Of a DNA stretch of 64,000 bases, positions 43,866-51,834 are shown in pieces. The first letter of the stretch is position 1, and each line of letters begins with the position of its first letter. Source of the stretch: Acidicapsa acidisoli. GTDB lineage: Bacteria > Acidobacteriota > Terriglobia > Terriglobales > Acidobacteriaceae. A model generated the notes under the pieces. It did no database searches, was not told where the DNA came from, and saw only the letters and a program-made list of their open reading frames with translations. The stretch covers positions 496,001 to 560,000 of the forward strand of contig NZ_JAGSYI010000002.1 in assembly GCF_025685625.1 (NCBI RefSeq). Direction: 5' to 3'. The position numbers and the translations under genes were made by a program.

Positions 43866-44975
43866 TTAAAGCTCAATCAGCGCCTTCGGGGACTTCGTGA
43901 GCACATTCCCACCCGTCCTCGTCACCGCCACCATGTCTTCAATGCGAACGCCAAACTCTCCTGCAAAATAGGCCCCGGGCTCAATCGTAATCACCATGCC
44001 CGGCGCCAGCTTGTCTTTCTGCCCCGCGCCAATCCGCGGGCCCTCATGAATCTCCAGCCCAACGCCGTGCCCGGTCGAATGGCTGAACGCCTCGGCCATG
44101 TCGGCCACACGCAAGACCCCTCGCGCAGCCTCATCCACCTCGCCGCATTCCACTCCCGCAGACACAGCAGCCACGGCAGCTTCCTGCGCCGCAAGCACCG
44201 CTTCGTACACCTCGCGCTCACGAGCGGTCGGCTTGCCCAGGCAGACGGTACGCGTCATATCCGAGCAGTAACCCTTGAGGATAACACCGAAATCCAGGGT
44301 GAGTAACCCTCGCCGGGGCAGCCGAGCCTGGCTCGCGCGGCCATGCGGCAGCGCGGACCGCTCACCCGCGGCCACAATGCTCTCAAAGGACATCCCCTCA
44401 GCCCCGCGCAACCGCGCCTGATACTCAAGCTCTGCCGCAACCGCCGCTTCCGTCAACCCCGGCCGAATGAAACCAAGCAGATGCTCGAACAAGCTGTCGC
44501 CCAGCCTCGCCGCCTCAGCCATGATGCCCAACTCGTCCTCATCCTTCAGCCAGCGCAGCGGTTCGATGAGCGACTTCCCCGGCATCAACAGCTTCCGCCG
44601 CAGCTTCGCAGGCAGCGCCGTCTTGAACCGCTCTAATTCCGCCACCGAAGTATGAGCCGAATCAAACCCGACCGTCGCGCCCTGAGCCGCACCATCCCCC
44701 AACGCAACCTGCGCCGCCAGCCACTCGACCGCCGCCACAGCCGGAGCCGAAGGCACAATCTCCACCTTCGCAACCTGCACTTCCTCGGCAGCCTGCACGA
44801 TGTAGCGTCCATCGGTAAACAATCGAACCGCCCGGCGAGTTACCGCCAGCGCCGCACTCGACCCCGTAAATCCACACAAATAGCGAACATCCGGCAGATG
44901 CGTTACCAGCAGCCCCTGCAACCCCGCCCCACTCATCCGCCGCCGCAACAACCCGATGCGTTTCGAATAATTCAT
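43866..44975 (-). CDS. Xaa-Pro aminopeptidase (M24B family)
   Basis: Metallopeptidase of 369 residues that removes residues before proline. An N-terminal creatinase-like domain (LLVTHLPDVRYLCGFTGSSAAL) is followed by the pita-bread catalytic domain. Metal ligands are the two Asp in LDFGVILKGYCSDMTRT, the His in STGHGVGLEIHEGP, and the Glu residues in VITIEPGAYF and GVRIEDM. ATG at 44975 matches the family start. It heads the pepP-accB-accC order. Confidence 0.93.
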   Translation of the reverse strand: MNYSKRIGLLRRRMSGAGLQGLLVTHLPDVRYLCGFTGSSAALAVTRRAVRLFTDGRYIVQAAEEVQVAKVEIVPSAPAVAAVEWLAAQVALGDGAAQGATVGFDSAHTSVAELERFKTALPAKLRRKLLMPGKSLIEPLRWLKDEDELGIMAEAARLGDSLFEHLLGFIRPGLTEAAVAAELEYQARLRGAEGMSFESIVAAGERSALPHGRASQARLPRRGLLTLDFGVILKGYCSDMTRTVCLGKPTAREREVYEAVLAAQEAAVAAVSAGVECGEVDEAARGVLRVADMAEAFSHSTGHGVGLEIHEGPRIGAGQKDKLAPGMVITIEPGAYFAGEFGVRIEDMVAVTRTGGNVLTKSPKALIEL

Positions 44976-45124
44976 CCGGTTAGGTATATCACGCCACAGG
45001 ACTCGGCACCCAGAGCGCCTACGGCGCGCCGTCATCCCAGCCCAGGCCACCGGCCCGCCCTCAATAAGTTAAGAATCAATTCGGCTTGCCGATCACACAG
45101 ACGTGATGTGGAAACCTGTCAGTT

Positions 45125-45571
45125 TTACTTAGGTATTGACCGTGGATAGGGACTCCAAACCTCCAGCCGTGTGATGTCGGTCATTTCGCCGCTGTTCAGG
45201 CCCATGTGGCCGTGCATATTTGCGGCGAACCTTCCAGTGCAGATGACATATTGGTCGTTGACGGCCTTGATTTGTCCTTGTGTCATTTCCTTCGGGACGT
45301 CAATCCAAAGCCCATTCTTTGTAAGACTGTAAAGGAAGTCATCGCTGTGCAAGTAAATAACGTTTCCTTCGAATTCCAAATGAAGAAAGCCTGTTATCCG
45401 CACCCTCTTGTTGTCAAAAGCCTGTGGATTTGCAATCAGCTGAATCAGGCTGACATCCTCGCCCCCAACATCGGGGCCGCCCTTAGGGTAATATCCGTCC
45501 ATTTGAGCATGTGCGGAGCAATTGGGCGCGAGGAGGAGAATTCCCAACGCAAACATCCCAAGACGGTTCAT
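45125..45571 (-). CDS. Secreted protein of unknown function
   Basis: Protein of 148 residues with a clear signal peptide (LGMFALGILLLAPNCSAHAQ). The mature part reads VSLIQLIANPQAFDNKRVRI then TGFLHLEFEGNVIYLHSDDF, which suggests a small OB-fold-like beta domain, and ends MTDITRLEVWSPYPR. I recognise it as a common uncharacterised type but cannot give a function. ATG at 45571 has GGAG upstream. It lies between the excisionase-type HTH gene and pepP. Confidence 0.75.
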   Translation of the reverse strand: MNRLGMFALGILLLAPNCSAHAQMDGYYPKGGPDVGGEDVSLIQLIANPQAFDNKRVRITGFLHLEFEGNVIYLHSDDFLYSLTKNGLWIDVPKEMTQGQIKAVNDQYVICTGRFAANMHGHMGLNSGEMTDITRLEVWSPYPRSIPK

Positions 45572-45727
45572 AGGGCTACTCCAATTGAGTAGAGTTTGGG
45601 TAAATTGTATCGCCCGACGAACGGGAGCCACTGGTTCTGGTCGGATGGTCGCCTACCCGGAAGTCACTGTCAAGAAACTGGCAGAGGCATCAACTTGTCG
45701 CTTTTCCCGCTGGAAATAGCGACAAGC

Positions 45728-46000
45728 TTAATACGCCGCCTTAACCGGCTTCTTCTGCTTCGCCCCCACCGCCGGCTCCGGCACAGCTGTAGCCATATCC
45801 GACTGGCGATCCATCCACTCATCCAGCCGCGAACGCTTAAATCGCCACCGGTTTCCCAGCTTGAAAGCGGGCACAAAGGCCTCCGAGGCATACTTATACA
45901 GCGTATCCGGCGAAATTCCCAGGTAATCCGAAGCCTGGCGAATGTCCATGACCTCGCGAATCTCCGGAACCAGCAGGTTGGACTTGACAGCATTGCGCAT
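45728..46000 (-). CDS. Excisionase-type helix-turn-helix protein
   Basis: Small DNA-binding protein of 90 residues. VMDIRQASDYLGISPDTLYK, YASEAFVPAFKLGNRWRFKR and SRLDEWMDRQ match the MerR-like HTH_17/excisionase fold. A basic tail follows (AKQKKPVKAAY). ATG at 46000 has GGAG upstream. No integrase or phage gene lies near, so a chromosomal regulator is more likely than an excisionase. Target unknown. Confidence 0.85.
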   Translation of the reverse strand: MRNAVKSNLLVPEIREVMDIRQASDYLGISPDTLYKYASEAFVPAFKLGNRWRFKRSRLDEWMDRQSDMATAVPEPAVGAKQKKPVKAAY

Positions 46001-46432
46001 GAGGGAGTCTCCGAATAAAGTTCGTTGCGATCCGTGAAAGTCGGGGGACCGATGAGCCGTTATCCCTGTGTATAACGCGAATTCAACCCGAAATTCAAGG
46101 CTGACGCAAGGCTATTCCTGTAATTCTCCATGAAACCTCGGTCCTAGTCCGCTTTTATGGTTCGCCCAATTCTCCTTCTCAATCCCCCCAATCCCATCCT
46201 GTTGGGCATCAGACTTTCCCCGATACATTCCCTTGTACCGTTGCGGCAAATGGTGCGAATCTCCCTGAAAACGTCCGCCATGCACTCCGAATTTGATCCA
46301 GCCCAATTACAACTTCCGCCTAAAGGCAGTGTTCTATTTCGCAGTAGTTGGCGGTGAGCATCCATCCGCCTATGATTCCGGCAGGAGATTCATCTCCACA
46401 TCCTCTCGTCCAGTCCGCTAGGAGGAATCACC
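46001..46432. other. 432-base gene-free stretch
   Basis: Divergent region between the HTH gene (minus) and the DUF1800 gene (plus). It must hold both promoters. No convincing gene, hairpin or repeat was seen; short open frames here have no family features or ribosome-binding sites. Confidence 0.6.
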
Positions 46433-48658
46433 GTGCAAAGGGCCTCAAACCAGTCCGCCTCAATGATTCGCTCCGTCACGGCAGCTCTCCTTTGCGCATT
46501 ACTCCCCGGCCAATTCGGACAATTTGCCTGTGCTCAAATCGGCACTCAAGTTGGCTCGGCCCTCGGGGCACGTCTGGGAACACAAACCGGCAAGAAGCCC
46601 GCTCCCGTCGCAACAATCGAGTCCTCGCCCGATGCGGCAAAGCCCACCACCGATCCACGCATCCTGCACCTTCTCAGCCGCTTCACCTTCGGCCCCACAA
46701 CAGAAGAGATCGCCTACATCCATGCCCTTGACGGCAAGCACGACGGGAAACATGATGTGGATCAATGGTTTGAACAGCAACTCCACCCCGACCGCATCCC
46801 CATCTCCACCGGTGACCGCTTTCTCGCTGACCGTCTCTCCGAATTCCCCGCGCTGCTACTGCCCGTCGACGAACTCCTCGCCCGTTTTCCCAGCGGCGCC
46901 ATGATCCGCCAGTCCGCCAACGGCAAACTGCCCATCCCCGACGACCCCTATCTTTACGCCATTTATCGCCGCCACATCGGCATGTTCGAAGAAAAACAAG
47001 CCCAAAAGGAACAATCCAAAGCCACGCCGGAATCCCCAAAACCCGCCCCGGCGAAGCAGGAACTGGCAGGCAAAATGAACATAACGGCCCCGCCAGCGGT
47101 CGAAACCAATCCCGCCGCAACCACCGAGCCAGCCAAGCCCACCCCAACCAAGCCTGAAACGGCCAGTGCAGCACGTCCCGCCTACGCCGACCTGCTGGTG
47201 AAGAACGTTCTCGCCCTGCCTCCGGCAAAACGAGTACAGCGCATTCTCTACATGCAGCCCGCCGAATACGAACAGTTCCACTCCGCCCTCAAAGGCCCGC
47301 AAAAATCCCAGCTAATCGCAGACCTGAATCCCGTAGAGCGCGAACTACTCTCCGACTTCGATAACCCGACCCGCACCATCGTCGAAGAACTCCAGGCCCA
47401 GCGCCTGTTACGCGATATCTACAGCTCTCACCAGTTAGAAGAAGTAATGACCACCTTCTGGCTCAACCACTTCAACGTCTATCTCCATAAGAACGAAGAA
47501 ACGCCCTACTATCTCGTAAATTACGAACGCGATGTTATCGCTCCGCGCGCCCTCGGTAACTTCGAAGACCTGCTCGTCGCCGTCGCCAAGAGCCCGGCCA
47601 TGCTTCTCTATCTCGATAACTCCAGCAGCACCGGCCCCGACTCGGTCGTCTCCGAAAAGCAAAAGGAACGCGCCGCGCTCGGCAAAGCAACCAAAGCCAC
47701 CCCTCCGGGCTTAAACGAAAACTACGCCCGCGAACTGATGGAGCTGCACACCCTCGGCGTCAACGGCGGCTACACTCAAGCCGATGTAACCGAAGTGGCC
47801 AAAGTCTTCACCGGCTGGACCGTCGACCGCCCGCAACTCGGCGGCGGCTTCAAATTCGACGAAACCCGCCACGAACCGGGCAAGAAGCTCGTCCTCGGCC
47901 ATGTCATCAAAGAGAGCGGCCAAAAGGAAGGCCTGCACCTGCTGCACCTCCTCGCCACGAACCCTGCAACCGCGCACTTCATTTCGCAGAAGCTGGCCGT
48001 CGCCTTCGTCAGCGACAACCCGCCGCCCGCGCTCGTCAACCGCATGGCCCAGACCTTCCTCGCCAAGAATGGCGAAATTGCAGCAGTCCTCCGCACCATG
48101 GTTCACTCGCCGGAGTTCTGGACTCCTGAGGCCTATCAGGCCAAGGTCAAAACGCCTCTCGAATACGTCGTCTCAGCCGCCCGCGCCAGCGGCGCCAACA
48201 TCACCAATGCCCAGCCCCTCGTGAATGCGCTCAACCAGATGGGAATGCCTCTGTACGCCTGCGTCCCACCCACTGGCTATTCAGACAAAGCCGACACCTG
48301 GGTCTCGACCGGCGAACTGGTCACCCGCATGAACTTCGCGCTCTCGCTCGCCACCAACCACTTCGGCGGCGTCCGGCCACAATGGGCCCCAGCCTCACTG
48401 TTGACGGGGTCTCCAACCGAAGCTGAGCAAAACCTGGAAGCCCAACTCATCCCAGCAGGAGTCAGCGAAAAAACCCGCGCCGCAGTCCTTAATCAGAACC
48501 AATCCGCTGCATCAGCTCAAGTATTTCCGCAACCAGTCACCGACCAATCCCTGAGCGGAAAGCCTCCAACTCCAGCCGGACTGGCCAATGCGATCCAACA
48601 GCAAAACGGCCAGATAGCGGGCCTTCTCCTCGGTTCCCCCGAGTTCCAACGCCGATAG
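46433..48658 (+). CDS. DUF1800 domain secreted protein
   Basis: Protein of 741 residues with an N-terminal signal peptide (VTAALLCALLPGQFGQFACA). It has the DUF1800 start LLSRFTFGPTTEEIAYIHAL and DQWFEQQLHPDRI, then VMTTFWLNHFNVYLHKNE, NENYARELMELHTLGVNGGY and TEVAKVFTGWTVD. A Pro/Ala/Lys/Thr-rich linker sits at about residues 190-255. The start is GTG 46433 with AGGAGG seven bases upstream. It forms an operon with the DUF1501 gene 16 bases on; such pairs are common and of unknown function, thought to act at the cell surface. Confidence 0.9.
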   Translation: MQRASNQSASMIRSVTAALLCALLPGQFGQFACAQIGTQVGSALGARLGTQTGKKPAPVATIESSPDAAKPTTDPRILHLLSRFTFGPTTEEIAYIHALDGKHDGKHDVDQWFEQQLHPDRIPISTGDRFLADRLSEFPALLLPVDELLARFPSGAMIRQSANGKLPIPDDPYLYAIYRRHIGMFEEKQAQKEQSKATPESPKPAPAKQELAGKMNITAPPAVETNPAATTEPAKPTPTKPETASAARPAYADLLVKNVLALPPAKRVQRILYMQPAEYEQFHSALKGPQKSQLIADLNPVERELLSDFDNPTRTIVEELQAQRLLRDIYSSHQLEEVMTTFWLNHFNVYLHKNEETPYYLVNYERDVIAPRALGNFEDLLVAVAKSPAMLLYLDNSSSTGPDSVVSEKQKERAALGKATKATPPGLNENYARELMELHTLGVNGGYTQADVTEVAKVFTGWTVDRPQLGGGFKFDETRHEPGKKLVLGHVIKESGQKEGLHLLHLLATNPATAHFISQKLAVAFVSDNPPPALVNRMAQTFLAKNGEIAAVLRTMVHSPEFWTPEAYQAKVKTPLEYVVSAARASGANITNAQPLVNALNQMGMPLYACVPPTGYSDKADTWVSTGELVTRMNFALSLATNHFGGVRPQWAPASLLTGSPTEAEQNLEAQLIPAGVSEKTRAAVLNQNQSAASAQVFPQPVTDQSLSGKPPTPAGLANAIQQQNGQIAGLLLGSPEFQRR

Positions 48659-48674
48659 ATTCAGGAGTCTCCGC

Positions 48675-49925
48675 ATGACCAGCACACGACGCATCTTCCT
48701 TCGCAACGGCGCACTCGCCCTCGCCGGAACCACCGCGCTTCCCGCATTCCTGACCCGCGCAGTGATGGCCGCGACGACTACGGCAACTGCGCAAGGCAAG
48801 AAGCTCGTCGTTATCTTCCAGCGCGGAGCCGCAGACGGCCTCAACATCGTCGTTCCCTGGCGCGAACCGAACTACTACGCAATGCGCCCCACCATCGCCA
48901 TCCCGCAAAATCAGGTCCTCGACCTCGACGGATTCTTCGGTCTGCACCCGGCCATGGCATCGCTCCAGCCGCTCTACCGTCAGGGGCATCTGGCCATCAT
49001 CCACGCCACCGGCTCACCCGACGGCACCCGCTCCCACTTCGACGCCCAGGACTTCATGGAATCCGGCACACCCGGCACCAAGAGCACGCGGGACGGCTGG
49101 CTCAACCGCGCCCTGCAAGCCGAAGACCTCCGCCGTCGTCAGGAACACACCGCATTTCGCGCGGTAGCTCTAGGCTCCGACGTCCCCCGCACCCTCGAGG
49201 GCAAAATCCCCGTCCTGGCCATCAGCAACGTGCAGGACTTCGCCGTCGGCGGGCGCGGTCCAAAGCCTGCGCCAACAGCAACGGCATTCGAAGCCATGTA
49301 CGACCAATCGAGCGATTCCCTGCTCCACAACGCTGGAGACAATTCCTTCGAAGCCATCAAGATGCTCCGCGCCACCGACCCCGCGCACTACACCCCCTCG
49401 CCCGACGCCAACTACCCCGACAGCCCCTTCGCCAAGAACATGAAGCAGATCGCCCAGCTTCTCAAAGCCAACCTCGGCCTCGAAGCCGCCTTCACCGATA
49501 TAGGCGGCTGGGACACCCATCAGAACCAGGGCAGCACCGACGGCCAACTCGCCAACCGCCTCCGCGACTTCTCCGACTCGATAGCCGCCTTCTGGCGCGA
49601 TATGGGCCCTGACGCCGAAAGCATCACCCTCGTCACCATGTCCGAATTCGGGCGCACCGCCCACCAGAACGGCACCGGCGGCACTGACCACGGCCACGCG
49701 AACGCCATGTTCGTCTTAGGAGGCAACGTGAGAGGCGGCAAAGTCTACGGCAAATGGCCCGGCCTCGCCGATCACCAGCTCAACGAAGGCCGCGACCTCG
49801 CCATCACCACCGACTACCGGCAGGTCCTGGGCGAAGTAGTCAGCAAGACAATTGGCGCCAACAACCTGGAAGTAACCTTCCCCGGCGCAAAGCTAAACCC
49901 CAAACAATTCCTGGGATTGGTATAG
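48675..49925 (+). CDS. DUF1501 domain Tat-exported protein
   Basis: Protein of 416 residues with a twin-arginine leader (TRRIFLRNGALALAGTTALP). The body is of the DUF1501/alkaline-phosphatase-like fold: KKLVVIFQRGAADGLNIVVP, FGLHPAMASLQPLYRQGHLA, DIGGWDTHQNQGSTDGQL, TLVTMSEFGRTAHQNGTGGTDHGHAN. The many Asp and His residues suggest a metal site. Partner of the DUF1800 protein just upstream. AGGAG precedes the ATG. Substrate unknown. Confidence 0.92.
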   Translation: MTSTRRIFLRNGALALAGTTALPAFLTRAVMAATTTATAQGKKLVVIFQRGAADGLNIVVPWREPNYYAMRPTIAIPQNQVLDLDGFFGLHPAMASLQPLYRQGHLAIIHATGSPDGTRSHFDAQDFMESGTPGTKSTRDGWLNRALQAEDLRRRQEHTAFRAVALGSDVPRTLEGKIPVLAISNVQDFAVGGRGPKPAPTATAFEAMYDQSSDSLLHNAGDNSFEAIKMLRATDPAHYTPSPDANYPDSPFAKNMKQIAQLLKANLGLEAAFTDIGGWDTHQNQGSTDGQLANRLRDFSDSIAAFWRDMGPDAESITLVTMSEFGRTAHQNGTGGTDHGHANAMFVLGGNVRGGKVYGKWPGLADHQLNEGRDLAITTDYRQVLGEVVSKTIGANNLEVTFPGAKLNPKQFLGLV

Positions 49926-49945
49926 TCTCACCCGCAAAAGCAGAT

Positions 49946-49973
49946 GCCCGGTTCTCGTAAGTAAGGACCGGGC
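49946..49973. terminator. Hairpin between convergent genes
   Basis: A 7-bp stem GCCCGGT/ACCGGGC with a 14-base loop, between the ends of the DUF1501 and GNAT genes. No long T-run follows on either strand, so terminator function is only probable. Confidence 0.5.
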
Positions 49974-50012
49974 AACATTCACACATAGTACCAATCTGTC
50001 AGGGCAACCTAC

Positions 50013-50483
50013 TCAGATCACCTTCCGATAACGCAAACCATCCTCGCCCCACCCATAAAACTCCGCATCCACTCCAAACCGCAGATACCCGCAGCCTTCA
50101 TACAAAGCCACAGCATCGGAGTTCCGCTCGGAAACATGCAACTCTATCGCCGAGCAGCCCGCCTCGCGCGCGCTCTCCTCCACGCGAGCAAGCAACTGCC
50201 GCGCCACGCCCATCCGTCGAAAGGCTGGCAGCACCTCAATGGTCCAGATATAAGCGGCGGAAGGATCGTCCTCGCTCGATAGCCCCAGAATGGCAAACCC
50301 GGCGCGGACATTGTCTACAATCCCCAGCCACGTCCGGCAATTGGGATCATGCGCCAGCGAACGCATCAACCCGCGGCTGAATCGCAGCGGAGGAGCAAAG
50401 CAAACCTCCTCCACCGCATACAACGCCCGCAGATCGGAAACCTCAAAAAGCCGCGAAGTCACAGTAGAAACTACATTCGTCAC
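50013..50483 (-). CDS. GNAT-family N-acetyltransferase (RimI-like)
   Basis: Acetyltransferase of 156 residues. The acetyl-CoA binding motif is VLPAFRRMGVARQLLARVEE, followed by AIELHVSERNSDAVALYEGC and GYLRFG, the RimI-type arrangement. Substrate unknown; a protein N-terminus or small amine is possible. The start is GTG 50483 without a clear ribosome-binding site, so the first 10 residues are uncertain. Confidence 0.87.
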   Translation of the reverse strand: MTNVVSTVTSRLFEVSDLRALYAVEEVCFAPPLRFSRGLMRSLAHDPNCRTWLGIVDNVRAGFAILGLSSEDDPSAAYIWTIEVLPAFRRMGVARQLLARVEESAREAGCSAIELHVSERNSDAVALYEGCGYLRFGVDAEFYGWGEDGLRYRKVI

Positions 50484-50539
50484 GAATGCTTAGATCGTAT
50501 CCGACGCCTTTTCGTTTCACGGTACATTGAACGGAGGTA

Positions 50540-50565
50540 CCCAGGCTTCAATTCTGAAACCTGGG
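50540..50565 (-). terminator. Hairpin downstream of the phosphofructokinase gene
   Basis: Ten-base arms CCCAGGCTTC and GAAACCTGGG (one mismatch) around a six-base loop, 33 bases past the stop of the phosphofructokinase gene. No clear T-run follows. Confidence 0.5.
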
Positions 50566-50597
50566 CCTTGGTCATGAACCAGAAGCCAAAAGCTACC

Positions 50598-51632
50598 CTA
50601 AACCTTCGCTTCCAGATCCGAAATCACGTCAAAGAACCGCTGATCCAGCCGCCGATTCGTCGCAATTGCTTCCTTGATCGTGATGTCCGTAATATCGGTG
50701 CCCTTGAGCACCGCGATCCGGCCCCACTTCTGCTGGTGCACCATGTCGATGGCGTGCAGCCCATACCGCTGCCCGAGCAACCGGTCATACGCCGTCGGAG
50801 AGCCCCCGCGCTGCGTATGCCCCAGGTTCACCGAGCGCGTCTCAAAGCCCGTCTTCTCCTCGATCAGCTTCGCCAGCGCCTCGCCAATCCCCGAAAGCCG
50901 CGCATGGCCGAACGAATCGACCTGCTTCGACCCGATCACCTGCCCAACCTCCGGCAGATGGCACCCCTCAGCCACAACCACAAGCCCATAGGTCTTGCCG
51001 CGATCGTAGTTGTACTTCAGCAGGGCCGAAACGTGATCGATATCGATCTCCTTCTCCGGCACCAGCACCACATCCGCGCCGCCTGCCACGCCGGATGCAT
51101 ACGCGATCCAGCCCGCATCGCGGCCCATCACCTCGATCACGATCACGCGATTGTGCGAATCCGCCGTCGTCCGAATGCGATCCACAGCCTCGGTCGCAAT
51201 CGAAACCGCCGTGTCGTAGCCAAAAGTCGCGTCCGTACCGTTAATGTCGTTGTCGATCGTCTTCGGCACACCCACGCCCGGGATGCCAGCATCCGTCAGC
51301 GCCAGCGTCACTGACTGCGTATCGTCGCCGCCCAGGGCAATGAGCGCATCGATCTTGTTGGCCTTCAGCACCTGCTCAACCTGCTCGATGCCGCCCGGAA
51401 TCTTCTTCACATTGGTCCGCGAAGAGTGCAGAATCGTCCCGCCCAGCAACTGAATGCCATCCACCCGTTCCAGCGTCAGCGGAATCCACTTGTTGTCCAG
51501 CACGCCGCGCCAGCCATTTAAAAAGCCGACAAACTCATCGCCATACTTATTGATTCCCTTCCTCACCGCGGCATAGATCACCGCATTCAATCCCGGGCAA
51601 TCGCCACCACCGGTCAACAGCGCAACTCGCAT
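50598..51632 (-). CDS. 6-phosphofructokinase, PPi-type signature
   Basis: PFK-A family enzyme of 344 residues that phosphorylates fructose 6-phosphate. TGGGDCPGLNAVI opens the nucleotide loop, and EVMGRDAGWIA and LGHTQRGGSPTAYDR are family motifs. The two phosphoryl-donor residues are Asp104 (IALGGDDTQS) and Lys124 (GVPKTIDND) instead of the Gly pair at the same numbers in E. coli PfkA. Asp plus Lys is the pattern of pyrophosphate-dependent enzymes, which work reversibly. GAGGAG precedes ATG 51632. Confidence 0.92.
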   Translation of the reverse strand: MRVALLTGGGDCPGLNAVIYAAVRKGINKYGDEFVGFLNGWRGVLDNKWIPLTLERVDGIQLLGGTILHSSRTNVKKIPGGIEQVEQVLKANKIDALIALGGDDTQSVTLALTDAGIPGVGVPKTIDNDINGTDATFGYDTAVSIATEAVDRIRTTADSHNRVIVIEVMGRDAGWIAYASGVAGGADVVLVPEKEIDIDHVSALLKYNYDRGKTYGLVVVAEGCHLPEVGQVIGSKQVDSFGHARLSGIGEALAKLIEEKTGFETRSVNLGHTQRGGSPTAYDRLLGQRYGLHAIDMVHQQKWGRIAVLKGTDITDITIKEAIATNRRLDQRFFDVISDLEAKV

Positions 51633-51834
51633 CGCTTCATCTCCTCAATAATCGATCTGGCTGACGCAAACACCCGCCAAACCGTCCTCCGACAGTGTAC
51701 CCGCTCCAACTCCGGCAACGCGCCAAACCCCTGAGTTTTGAAACGTTCGGCCTCGACCGTTCACTAACTGGTGATGGAAAGGCCCCGCCTGGAGTGTTCA
51801 ACGGAGAGCCAGCCATATCCACGAGGAGAACTCC

